This document shows, piece after piece, positions 33,738 to 41,532 of a stretch of DNA of 42,375 nt. Both the position numbers and the translations under genes were made by a program. The notes beneath the pieces were generated by a model that searched no databases, was not told the origin of the DNA, and saw only the letters and a program-made list of their open reading frames with translations. Origin of the DNA: Sphingopyxis macrogoltabida (GTDB lineage: Bacteria; Pseudomonadota; Alphaproteobacteria; Sphingomonadales; Sphingomonadaceae); assembly GCA_003241685.1 (NCBI GenBank), contig QFPJ01000025.1, positions 1 through 42,375 of the forward strand, in the 5' to 3' direction. Position 1 is the first letter of the stretch. Each line of letters begins with the position of its first letter.

Positions 33738-34271
33738 CTAAGTCTTACTTTCGATCGCTTCGGCTTGCTCCATAACGATCTGCATCAATGCCTTTGCCTT
33801 CGCCCAGTCTCGCCGTACCGTACGCTCATTGACGTCGAGAATTTCGCCAATCTCGCGCTCCGAATAGCCACCAAAGAAGCGATATTCGACGATTTCGGCG
33901 AGCCGGGGCGCCACGGAAGCGAGATGATCGAGCGCATCGTTCAGAGCCAGCAGGCGCTCGTCGCTTTCCCAATATATATCCGGCAAATCGTCATCGAACG
34001 CTTCGGCACTTGCTCCGCCGCCGCGCTTTGCCGCGGCACGTGCGTGGGCGTGATTGATCAATATCTGGCGCATAGCGCGGGCTGCGGTGCGCAGAAAATG
34101 CTTCTCGTCGACGAAGCCGCCAGCGTTACGCAGCTTGAGGAAGCTTTCATTGACCAACGCCGTCGAGCGCAGCGTTTCACCGGCACTGTAACGCCAGTGC
34201 ATGTCGCACGCCAGCCGTCTGAGCTGCGGATACAGCGTCGCAACGAGCGAATCGGATGAAGCGGTAAGCAT
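33738..34271 (-). CDS. ECF-like sigma factor, Sig-70_X6 (TIGR02999) type
   Basis: Sigma factor of 177 residues. It has the hallmarks of the group typically found beside Ser/Thr kinases: TLRSTALVNESFLKL in region 2, then HFLRTAARAMRQILINHAHARAAAKRGG, and region 4 with EYRFFGGYSEREIGEILDVNERTVRRDW. ATG 34271 is chosen because the frame upstream (to 34778) is a shadow of the flavoprotein gene. It lies 71 bases after the flavoprotein stop, last in a minus-strand set led by the kinase. No anti-sigma factor is nearby. Known kinase-linked ECFs (for example EcfP/PknT in Vibrio) need phosphorylation in region 2 for activity, so the kinase at 36007 is the likely activator. That link is inference. Confidence 0.9.
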   Translation of the reverse strand: MLTASSDSLVATLYPQLRRLACDMHWRYSAGETLRSTALVNESFLKLRNAGGFVDEKHFLRTAARAMRQILINHAHARAAAKRGGGASAEAFDDDLPDIYWESDERLLALNDALDHLASVAPRLAEIVEYRFFGGYSEREIGEILDVNERTVRRDWAKAKALMQIVMEQAEAIESKT

Positions 34272-34342
34272 GGCGCCATTATGCGGATTGCACGTTTCAT
34301 GGCTATGTCGTCGATCACATCGCGCGGCCGGACTTGGCGACG

Positions 34343-35317
34343 TCAGGCGGCAACGAGCGGTTGGCTCGCGACGCCTACCATCGCCGCGAGCCACCGACGG
34401 TCGGCGCTGGTTTCGATGGAAGCAATGGCGTCGGCTGGAGTCCCACGCGCGGCGATCACAACCTGCAGCAGCCCGATCTGCTCGACGATCTGGGCAAAGC
34501 CTTGCCCGAAACGCGGCGCGGTCTGGATCAGTCCATCGCCGATACGAACCAGCGGAATCGCGCCCGGAGAAAGCGCGACCTCGACACGCCGAGCATAGGG
34601 TGCGCAATGACGAACCGGGTTTCGATCCAATCGCACGCCGCCCATCCGGCGTGCCCAGTCGTGACCTGCCGCCAGCATCAAGCTGTCGAGAAGATGGAAG
34701 GGTGTGCCGTCTTCGTCCCCACCATGGGGAGAGCGAACGGTCATCGTGCATCGACCTTCCGCCGTTCGAATCATCCACAGGCCATCAGCCCGGCCGACAT
34801 TGCGCGCGGCGATCGTCCACGGGGCGTCGCTGCGGCCTGCGGTCCCGCGCCACGTCCAGCAAATGTCTGTCGCATCGCTTTCGTCGATCGCAACATGTAG
34901 TCCGGGTGTCCGGCTCGCCAACACGCTGCTGCCGCTCGCATCGACTAGCAGACCGAACGCTTCCCCTCCGATCGGAATGGCCATGCACGGTTCGGCAAAG
35001 CCCGCGCCGGCCTCGACCGCGTGCCGCGACAAGGCGCGGACGAGCGCAGCGGGATCGACGAGCGGCGCCGCCACGACGCGCGACGGCGCATGGCCGTCGA
35101 TGCGCAGCTGATCGGCGAGCGACCATCCGGCCACGCGCCGACCGGCGATCGCCTCGATTCCCGCAATGGTCGCGGGGGCGATCTGGTGAACATGGCCGTG
35201 ATGGGCGCGGGCGGTCCGGCGGCCCGGCGCGATCTGCACCGCCCAGCCCGCGCGTCGCAAGGCGATCGCAGCCAGCAGTCCCGCCGGGCCATCGCCGATG
35301 ACCAGCGCCGCGCGCAT
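34343..35317 (-). CDS. FAD-dependent monooxygenase/halogenase-like flavoprotein
   Basis: A 324-residue protein of the flavin monooxygenase/halogenase superfamily. The FAD Rossmann motif is VIGDGPAGLLAA (Gly8-x-Gly10-x-x-Gly13). A DG-type stretch LLVDASGSSVLA lies at about 123-134. The GD motif region IGDGLIQTAPRFGQG (259-273) matches the family pattern GDxxxxxxPxxGQG. The middle beta sheet (ICWTWRGTAG ... GLWMIRT) would form the substrate domain. It is shorter than classical tryptophan halogenases (about 500) and I see no signal peptide, so it is cytoplasmic. It starts 3 bases after the stop of the FPGDM-repeat gene, suggesting coupling and a possible role in modifying that protein before Tat export. 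The substrate is unknown. Confidence 0.82.
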   Translation of the reverse strand: MRAALVIGDGPAGLLAAIALRRAGWAVQIAPGRRTARAHHGHVHQIAPATIAGIEAIAGRRVAGWSLADQLRIDGHAPSRVVAAPLVDPAALVRALSRHAVEAGAGFAEPCMAIPIGGEAFGLLVDASGSSVLASRTPGLHVAIDESDATDICWTWRGTAGRSDAPWTIAARNVGRADGLWMIRTAEGRCTMTVRSPHGGDEDGTPFHLLDSLMLAAGHDWARRMGGVRLDRNPVRHCAPYARRVEVALSPGAIPLVRIGDGLIQTAPRFGQGFAQIVEQIGLLQVVIAARGTPADAIASIETSADRRWLAAMVGVASQPLVAA

Positions 35318-35320
35318 CGC

Positions 35321-35890
35321 TCAGCCCCGCCGGGTCGGCACGCCGAGCCCGCGGCTCGACACAGCACGGCTTTCGGCCAGCACGAAAAAGACGATGCCAC
35401 TTTCCGCACCGCCACGCAGCAATGTGTCTTTTGCGACGCGGCTGAGCAGGCCGCTCGCCGCGCGCGGCTCGGTCGATGGCACCAACATATCGCCAGGGAA
35501 CAGCATATCGCCCGGAAAGAGCATATCGCCCGGAAAGAGCATGTCGCCGGGAAATAGCATGTCGCCCGGGAAAAGCATGTCGCCGGGAAACGCCTGCACA
35601 CCGGCGCCGAGTTCGAACCCGTTCGATGCGAATATATCGGCGATTTCGCCATCGACAAGGCGCGCGGCCAGGAACTGCATTTTGATGGTGTGCTCGATCC
35701 GCGACCGAAGGCGCACCGACTTGACCAGCGCGGCGCGCAGCTTCTCGCCCGACAGTCCGGCAAGGCGGCGTGCGCCGGCGACCTCGAGTTCGACGGTTCC
35801 GCCGCCCTTGGCAAAGGCCACGCTCGCCTTTGTCGCGCCGGCGATCAGCACGGCCGCCCCCGCCATGAAATTCCTGCGTGTCACTGCCAT
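35321..35890 (-). CDS. Tat-signal protein with six FPGDM repeats (unrecognised family)
   Basis: A 189-residue protein from ATG 35890 (AAGGAAA upstream; an in-frame TTG at 35950 is rejected). The N-terminus has a twin-arginine signal (VTRRNFMAGAAVLIAGA) with a plausible cleavage after Ala-Phe-Ala27, so it should be exported folded. Residues 30-100 form a charged helical domain (GLSGEKLRAALVKSVRLRSRIEHTIKM). Residues 101-135 are six perfect FPGDM units joined by Leu, and a 54-residue tail follows. The mature protein has no Cys, Trp or Tyr. It is followed immediately by the flavoprotein gene, and the kinase gene ends (36007) about 115 bases upstream of its start. I know no family with this repeat. 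Options are a modified peptide precursor, a repeat that binds a ligand, or a structural solenoid. Confidence 0.85.
   Translation of the reverse strand: MAVTRRNFMAGAAVLIAGATKASVAFAKGGGTVELEVAGARRLAGLSGEKLRAALVKSVRLRSRIEHTIKMQFLAARLVDGEIADIFASNGFELGAGVQAFPGDMLFPGDMLFPGDMLFPGDMLFPGDMLFPGDMLVPSTEPRAASGLLSRVAKDTLLRGGAESGIVFFVLAESRAVSSRGLGVPTRRG
35486..35590 (-). repeat. Coding tandem repeat: six FPGDM units (18-bp period)
   Basis: Six units of 18 bases encode Phe-Pro-Gly-Asp-Met joined by Leu. Pro uses CCT, CCG and CCC; Phe uses TTC and TTT; Asp uses GAT and GAC; the five linking Leu codons are CTG, CTC, CTC, CTA and CTT. Every difference between units is synonymous. Confidence 0.95.
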
Positions 35891-36006
35891 GATGTTTCCT
35901 TCCCTGGGCATTCGCGGCGTTCGATCCGCCCGCAGAGGGAAAAACAGCAATCACGAAGAAAAGCGGACATCGTCGCGCAATTTGACATGCGCAGGCGAGT
36001 GCAGCG

Positions 36007-38397
36007 TTACAGGCGATAGCGCGCCTTGATGTCGTCGATACCCTGCTGCAGCCGAGCCGCCGGTGACCCCATTGCCGTGACGATCGGCGTAGCGATGCCG
36101 AGCGCGGCCCTTGCGCCCACCTCGTCGCCGCTGGCGGCAAGCGCCCGGCCAAGCGCGATATGGGCGATCGCGCGCGGCGGCGCGGGTTCGGTCCCTCCCG
36201 CCGCGACCACCTTCCTCGCGACGTCCATCGCTTCACCGCGGTTCTCCAGCGCGATATGCGCTTCCGACAGCCCGGCGAGCGCCGATACGTGCAGGATCGA
36301 TCCCGCACCTGCGAAGCGGTTGGCCATCGGCGCGGCGCGGGTGAGAAGCGGCAGGGCCTTTTCCGCATCGCCGAGTTGCAACAGCACCTTGCCGTAATTG
36401 CTCAGTAGCGCAGCGGTCCCTGCCGACGCGCCGAACAGTTTCTCCCGCAAGCGGACGGCTTCGGCAAAAATCGGCGCCGCCTTGGCGGGATGACCCAGAA
36501 GCACCTCGATGGCGGCAAGGTTGTTGGCGGTGTTCAGCGCGTCGGGCGTGTCGGTCAAACCCGTCTGCGCCCAGATGATCCGCGCCTGCTGCAGCGCCCG
36601 CCGCGCGCCAGGCAGGTCGCCGCTCGCCTGTAGCGCCACGCCCAGATTGTTCTGGAACACACCCGCCAGCCGATTGTCCGTTCCCAGCATGGCGATATGG
36701 TCGTTCGTCGCTTGCTGTAGCAGCGCGGCGGCAGCGGCCGGATCGTCGCGGCGGATTATCTGCGCTTCCAGCAGCCGGCTATCGATCAGGCGGTGGCGCC
36801 ACTGGTCGGGGTCACTCAACCAATATCGCTGCGCCTGCGCCAGCAGGGTGCGGGCTTCATCCACCTCGCCCGTACGGACGAGCGACTGGGCCAAGTCATA
36901 ACGCGAAATCGCCAGCGTTCCGGGATCTACCCCCAATGCGCCTCCAGTGGCGGCCACCGGCCGCAGCGCGGCAATCGCCCCCCGATAGTCGCCCAGATAG
37001 AAATAGAGTTCGCCAAGGGCGTGCAGAACGGGGGCCTGGTCAGCGGGCGAACGGGCGAAGCGTTCGACGATCCGCCGCGTCGAGCGTTCGAGTATATCGC
37101 GGCGGTCGGCGTCGGCGCCCGCGACATCGGCGCTTTCGGACAGCATGACATAAAGCGATTCACGAACCGCAGCCGACCGCTCTTCCTCGGCCAGCGCCGC
37201 ATCGCGCGCGGCATAGGCTTCGCGCGCCTGCCACAGGGTCGCCGCGAGGCCACCGGACAGGCTGAGCAGGATGGCGACACCGGCGGCGATCGGCCAGCGC
37301 CATTGCCACAGGCGGCGGCGCACCGCATAGCCGCGCTCGCCACGCCGCGCCGCCACGGGCGCGCGGTCAAGCACATGCCGCAGATCGGCTTCGAATGCCT
37401 GCAAAGTCGGATATCGGTCGTCCGGCTCCTTGCGCAGCGCCTTTGCGAGCACTGCGTTCAGGTCGGCGACCATCGATTCCGGCGCTTCTGCCAGAATATC
37501 AACCTCGCGATGCGCCGTCAGCGCCTTGGGTGCGGTGTCGAGGATGCGTCCGACGCCAAGCACGAACGGCAGGCCGTCGAGTTCGATGGGCGGCTTGCGC
37601 GTCACCAACTCGTAAAGCAGCGCCGCTGCGCCATAGACGTCGCAAGGCGGACCGGCCGGCGCGCCGGTCAACAATTCGGGCGCGGCATAAGGCGCCGAAA
37701 TCGGCAAGGGGTTTTGCGTCTGGACCGGCAGCGCCATTTGCTTGGCGACCCCGAAATCGATCACTCTCGCCCGCCCGCCGCCATCGACCAGCACGTTCGA
37801 CGGTTTCAGATCACGGTGCAGGACCAGCGCCTGATGCGCGCGCGCGACGGCGCCAATCGCGTCGATCACCAGCGCGATTCGCTGCGCGAGATCGGCCCGG
37901 TTGGCGTCGCACCATATGTCGCATGGCGGGCCGTCGATGCGTTCCATGACCATCCACGGATTGCCCTCGCCATCAATGCCGCCGTCGAGAATGCGCGCGA
38001 TATGCGGATGGTCGAGCGTCGCCAGGACCTGTCGTTCGGCCGCCAGGCGTTCCGGGTCGACGGCGGGGCTGCGATGCGTCAGTTTGAGCGCGCCGGTCTG
38101 GTCGAAACCCCCATCGACGCGGCTGACGGCATAGACCGACCCCATGCCGCCGCCGCCGATCGCCCCTTCGATGCGCCATGCCCCATAGCGATCGCCGACT
38201 TGCGGACCCCGATCGATCGGACGGGCTGCGGCGGACGGTTCCAGAAAATCGGTGACCGCGTCCATGCGGGCCAGAAATTTGCGGGTTTCGGCAGCCAGTG
38301 CCGGGTCGACCTTCGCCAATCGCGCCTCGCGTTCCGACGCCGGCAGATCCTGCACCCTGTCGATCAACGCCGACAGCCTGCCCCAGTCAATCGTCAC
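36007..38397 (-). CDS. Transmembrane Ser/Thr protein kinase with periplasmic TPR domain
   Basis: Hanks-type kinase of 796 residues. The kinase domain (about 70-345) has the Gly-rich loop AIGGGGMGSVYA (79-90), Lys105, the catalytic HRDLKPSN (194-201), DFGVAK (214-219) and APE (239-241), so it should be active. A single TM helix at about 368-389 leads to a 400-residue periplasmic region of TPR-type helical repeats (YFYLGDYRGAIAAL, FQNNLGVALQASGDLPGARRAL, LSNYGKVLLQLGDAEKAL). Start GTG 38397 gives the family-like opening TIDWGRLSALIDRV and has GGGGGG 6 bases upstream; TTG 38415 is an alternative. It probably senses an envelope signal and activates the ECF sigma at 33738. It leads the minus-strand set and is divergent from 38563. 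Confidence 0.93.
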   Translation of the reverse strand: MTIDWGRLSALIDRVQDLPASEREARLAKVDPALAAETRKFLARMDAVTDFLEPSAAARPIDRGPQVGDRYGAWRIEGAIGGGGMGSVYAVSRVDGGFDQTGALKLTHRSPAVDPERLAAERQVLATLDHPHIARILDGGIDGEGNPWMVMERIDGPPCDIWCDANRADLAQRIALVIDAIGAVARAHQALVLHRDLKPSNVLVDGGGRARVIDFGVAKQMALPVQTQNPLPISAPYAAPELLTGAPAGPPCDVYGAAALLYELVTRKPPIELDGLPFVLGVGRILDTAPKALTAHREVDILAEAPESMVADLNAVLAKALRKEPDDRYPTLQAFEADLRHVLDRAPVAARRGERGYAVRRRLWQWRWPIAAGVAILLSLSGGLAATLWQAREAYAARDAALAEEERSAAVRESLYVMLSESADVAGADADRRDILERSTRRIVERFARSPADQAPVLHALGELYFYLGDYRGAIAALRPVAATGGALGVDPGTLAISRYDLAQSLVRTGEVDEARTLLAQAQRYWLSDPDQWRHRLIDSRLLEAQIIRRDDPAAAAALLQQATNDHIAMLGTDNRLAGVFQNNLGVALQASGDLPGARRALQQARIIWAQTGLTDTPDALNTANNLAAIEVLLGHPAKAAPIFAEAVRLREKLFGASAGTAALLSNYGKVLLQLGDAEKALPLLTRAAPMANRFAGAGSILHVSALAGLSEAHIALENRGEAMDVARKVVAAGGTEPAPPRAIAHIALGRALAASGDEVGARAALGIATPIVTAMGSPAARLQQGIDDIKARYRL

Positions 38398-38562
38398 ACC
38401 ACGCCCCCCAACCAATTCTCCTCAGCATCCCAGACTGTTCGATCAACGCAACTCAATTTTTCCTGTCCGGCATGTCCTGTTCTTCGCCGGGATCCTGTTT
38501 TCATCGTTGAAGATCGTCGATCCGGGGTTCGATGGCCCGGCGCAGAATAAGGAAATTTGCAG

Positions 38563-39555
38563 ATGAAACTGATGACGAAGCTGCTCGCCGCGGGATCGAT
38601 CCTGCTGGGGACCGCGCTGGCACCCATGCAGGCTGCGGCGACAACGAGCGACGCAGGGAAGCTGACCTTATTCTCCAAACAGAATCAAGGTGGCGAACGG
38701 CGCATCGTCACGGGCAACGAAACCGATCTCACGTCGCTTGGCGCCAATAATTTTGCCTGGAGCCTGAGCGCGGTCGGCGATTGGGAAATCTGCATGGACC
38801 CAGGGTTCCGCGCAGGCTGCCGCATCGTAACCGGGACGATCAGCGATCTGGGCACCGACGGTGGCGCCATTTCGTCCGCACGCCATCTAGACACAGCCCA
38901 TGCCGCAGTAGCGGCAGCCCCGGCGGCGAACGCATCGGCACCGGCCGCGCAAAACGATGCGCCCCAGGCTTCTGTCTATGCCACCATCGGGTTCGGCAAG
39001 ATCAAGCCCGAACTCGTCCTCGATGCCACTGATGCCGCCGTCACCGGCACCTATACCGCAACGCAGAGCGAAGCGGAACTCGACGCGATTTATCGCACCG
39101 GCACCTACGGCATCACCAGCGGGACGCTCGAAGGACAGTTTTCCGGCAACAGGCTGACGGGTTATTGGTATGAAACCGCCTATAACGCGGGTCTGCAAAC
39201 CTGGTGCGAGGACGAGCGCGAGGGTACGCATGTCTATGGCCGCTTCGTCCTGACATTCAGCGCCGATCGCAAATCCTTCACGGGGCTGCGAACGGGATGC
39301 GATGTCGTCCCCGATCCGGTCGAGCATGTTTATGAAACATGGAACGGAACCCTCGTTCGCAAACAAGCGGCCATGCCGGCTCCTTCGGCCGCGCCGTCCG
39401 CCTCCGCCACATCGACTCGAATACCGGGCGCGAAACCCGCGGGCCGGATCGCCGGTAGCGCCGCGCGCGGCGCGGAAGACGAAATCAATGCCAAGGCCGA
39501 GGAAGCGGCGCGCAAGGCCGCGCGGGGATTATTGGGCAAGGTGTTCGGAGAATGA
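38563..39555 (+). CDS. Secreted protein with beta/gamma-crystallin-like domain
   Basis: A 330-residue exported protein. The signal peptide covers residues 1-26 (ending Met-Gln-Ala-Ala-Ala). Residues 33-109 look like a beta/gamma-crystallin fold (KLTLFSKQNQGGERRIV, then NNFAWSLSAVGDWEICMDPGFRAGCRIV), a fold often binding calcium or acting as an inhibitor. An Ala/Pro linker (about 113-132) joins a second beta-rich domain (YATIGFGKIKPELVLDATDAAVTGTYTA to about 265), and the C-terminus is a basic Ala/Glu/Lys helix. ATG 38563 is preferred over TTG 38557 because AAGGAAA is then 9 bases away. First gene of the set divergent from the kinase, so it may be a target of the sigma system. Confidence 0.85.
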   Translation: MKLMTKLLAAGSILLGTALAPMQAAATTSDAGKLTLFSKQNQGGERRIVTGNETDLTSLGANNFAWSLSAVGDWEICMDPGFRAGCRIVTGTISDLGTDGGAISSARHLDTAHAAVAAAPAANASAPAAQNDAPQASVYATIGFGKIKPELVLDATDAAVTGTYTATQSEAELDAIYRTGTYGITSGTLEGQFSGNRLTGYWYETAYNAGLQTWCEDEREGTHVYGRFVLTFSADRKSFTGLRTGCDVVPDPVEHVYETWNGTLVRKQAAMPAPSAAPSASATSTRIPGAKPAGRIAGSAARGAEDEINAKAEEAARKAARGLLGKVFGE

Positions 39556-39606
39556 CGCCAAGCCTATCCAGCCATGATTTTTCAATCCAGCACAGGGGAT
39601 GATCCG

Positions 39607-40038
39607 ATGAACTTTCGCGTGGGGCTTGTCGCCGCATTGGCGGGTGGCGCGCTGTTTCTTTCGGCCTGCGGGTCGGAGCCCGAAGCGGCTGGCGGCGGCG
39701 CCGCAACAGGCGACGGCGAGTTTGACACGGTATTGCGATGCTGGGCGCTCACCAGCGGCGCCTATTTCCTGCACATGGCGCTGGCGGGCGAAAGCGGCAA
39801 TCTGCCGAAGCCCGACGAGGCGACCTATACCGGCTGGGACAAGAAGCTGGCGATCCTGTCGTTCAAGAAAGGCATGGGGTTCAAGGCTTTCAACGAGATG
39901 AAGAACAAGGCGAAAGGCGATGTCCGCGTCTTGTCGCTCAATGTCGATCCGGCCCACGCCGCCGCGGTCCAGACCTGCATCGATGGCGTCCCGCCGCCCA
40001 CGGACGAGCCCGATCCGTCGTGGCCATCGGACAGCTGA
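39607..40038 (+). CDS. Putative lipoprotein, unknown function
   Basis: A 143-residue lipoprotein from ATG 39607. Its signal peptide ends in a lipobox Leu-Ser-Ala-Cys at Cys21, followed by a Gly/Ala/Glu-rich tether. The mature domain (FDTVLRCWALTSGAYFLHMA, then DVRVLSLNVDPAHAAAVQTC) has two Cys residues that could form a disulfide. The tail is Pro/Asp-rich. No family recognised. It lies 51 bases after the crystallin-like gene on the same strand and is probably co-transcribed. Confidence 0.78.
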   Translation: MNFRVGLVAALAGGALFLSACGSEPEAAGGGAATGDGEFDTVLRCWALTSGAYFLHMALAGESGNLPKPDEATYTGWDKKLAILSFKKGMGFKAFNEMKNKAKGDVRVLSLNVDPAHAAAVQTCIDGVPPPTDEPDPSWPSDS

Positions 40039-40057
40039 CGGTTTTGAGGAGGTGATG

Positions 40058-40528
40058 ATGCACAAATATATTCCGGCCCTGGCGATCTTGTTTGCGGCTT
40101 CCGCATGCAGCGGCGGAAAGACCGAGACGGCGCCCGCCACGACATCTGCCGACGACATTGCGGGCGAGGCGGCAAAAAATGCGGTGAGCGGCGGGACGGG
40201 CATCGGCGTCGCGGCCGCCGATCTGCCGGACTTCGTCGATCTGCCCGAGGGCGCCCGGGCCATCACCAACATGCGTGTCAACGATGACGGCAAGGCGGGC
40301 GGAACGTTGACCCTCGAAGCCCGCCAGTCGCCCGCGGACCTCGTCGCCTTCTACCGCGCGTCGATGGCCCGGCATGGCCTGAAAATCGGACTGGAAAATA
40401 CGGCGGACCAGATGGTCCAGTTGATGGGCGAAAGCGAGGACAAGACGAAGACGCTGATGGTCACGGTGCTGACCGATGGTGAGGGCGGCACGACGCTGAA
40501 CCTTGTCCATTCGCGCACGACCTCCTGA
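40058..40528 (+). CDS. Putative lipoprotein, paralogue of the next gene
   Basis: A 156-residue lipoprotein. ATG 40058 is chosen over ATG 40055 because GAGGAGG at 40046-40052 then has correct spacing. The lipobox is Ala-Ser-Ala-Cys (Cys17). The mature domain contains LPDFVDLPEGARAI and the segment SPADLVAFYRASMARHGLKI, patterns shared with the following gene's product, so the two are probably ancient tandem duplicates. A strand-rich C-terminus (LMVTVLTDGEGGTTLNLV) ends the protein. The form resembles periplasmic lipoproteins of unknown function. Confidence 0.8.
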   Translation: MHKYIPALAILFAASACSGGKTETAPATTSADDIAGEAAKNAVSGGTGIGVAAADLPDFVDLPEGARAITNMRVNDDGKAGGTLTLEARQSPADLVAFYRASMARHGLKIGLENTADQMVQLMGESEDKTKTLMVTVLTDGEGGTTLNLVHSRTTS

Positions 40529-40550
40529 CCTGTTCGAAAAGGATCGAACG

Positions 40551-41033
40551 ATGAAAGCATATCTCGGCATTACGGCCTGCATCTTGTTGCTGGGCGGCTG
40601 TGGCGGCGGTGCGCCGACCGCGGACGCGGGGGACAATGGTCCCGCGGCAGCGGCTGCCTCCGGCGTCGCCGAAGTCGTCAAATCCGCCGCCAAGGGCAAC
40701 CCGATCCCGCGCGACAATCTGCCCGACTTTGTCGAAACCTATGAGGGCGGGCGATATGGCACCTCCTTCTTCGGCAGTAATGAAAAGCACAAAACAGGGA
40801 CGCTGCTCTATAACGTCGCCGCTGCACCTGCCGACGTCGTGGGCTTTCATCAGGCGTCCATGAGGAAATTCGGCTTCGATGTCGCCGCGCCGAAGACCAG
40901 AGTGGCACGCAAGCGCAATGAAACGGTGATCGAAGGAACGGCGGCCGATGGCCGGACACTGTCGGTCGTCGTGATCGAACAGTCGCCCACGGAAGCAACG
41001 GTGCAGATGAACTATGTTGTTCCGCAATCCTGA
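40551..41033 (+). CDS. Putative lipoprotein, paralogue of the preceding gene
   Basis: A 160-residue lipoprotein from ATG 40551 (AAAAGGA upstream). The lipobox is Leu-Gly-Gly-Cys (Cys17). It shares with its neighbour the segments NLPDFVETYEGGRY and APADVVGFHQASMRKFGFDV and the final beta strands (LSVVVIEQSPTEATVQMNYV). The last 20 bases overlap the next gene. Function is unknown. Confidence 0.8.
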   Translation: MKAYLGITACILLLGGCGGGAPTADAGDNGPAAAAASGVAEVVKSAAKGNPIPRDNLPDFVETYEGGRYGTSFFGSNEKHKTGTLLYNVAAAPADVVGFHQASMRKFGFDVAAPKTRVARKRNETVIEGTAADGRTLSVVVIEQSPTEATVQMNYVVPQS

Positions 41034-41532
41034 CCTGGTGCCAACAAGGCATGCCGTGCATGGTCTCGCGGCCTTGACGAGCATGGCGCTGTTCATGACC
41101 CCTGCCTTGGCTTCCGCTCAGGAAGAGGCTGGCAGCGAAGCGACAGGAGCGTGGCACGGAACCTTTCAACTTGATCGCGACGACCCGCGAATCCGCACAC
41201 GCGACGGAGCGGACCTGCTGCGCATCCAGGTCATCCATTCCAGCGGCGCGCCGCTCGCGACGATCAGTTGGGTTGCCGGGCGCGCGATTTGCGAAGACCC
41301 CGCCGCCGAACCATGCGATTGGGTCGGAACCAGCGGCATGGGGCAGGCGCGCGTGTTGCAGCATGATCTGGTGTTCACCCTTCCCCTGTCGGCGGAGGCC
41401 GAAGACCCTGTGATCGTCATCCTGCGAAAGTCGGCAGGCCCGCAGGCTGGTGTCGGCCAGATGATGAACAGCCAGGCCGAATTCGCCTATGATTTCACCT
41501 ATTCCGACGCCGATGGTGAGTTGGGAGAGTGA
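41014..41532 (+). CDS. Secreted hypothetical protein
   Basis: A 172-residue product from ATG 41014, overlapping the preceding gene by 20 bases. The N-terminus is a signal peptide with a longer n-region (hydrophobic core GLAALTSMALFMTPALASA, cleavage near Ala-Ser-Ala-Gln). The mature part is beta-rich (GAWHGTFQLDRDDPRIRTRD, CDWVGTSGMGQARVLQHDLVFTLPL) with two Cys residues. Tight overlaps on both sides (its stop is inside GTGA of the next start) show operon organisation. Function is not recognised. Confidence 0.75.
   Translation: MLFRNPDLVPTRHAVHGLAALTSMALFMTPALASAQEEAGSEATGAWHGTFQLDRDDPRIRTRDGADLLRIQVIHSSGAPLATISWVAGRAICEDPAAEPCDWVGTSGMGQARVLQHDLVFTLPLSAEAEDPVIVILRKSAGPQAGVGQMMNSQAEFAYDFTYSDADGELGE

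Noticed and set aside
35486..35590. Six short direct repeats considered as a CRISPR-like array
   Set aside because: No spacers; 18-base units are in frame inside a protein gene and vary only synonymously.
36793..38550. 585-codon plus-strand open frame opposite the kinase
   Set aside because: Antisense to intact kinase motifs; Arg/Gln-rich shadow composition.
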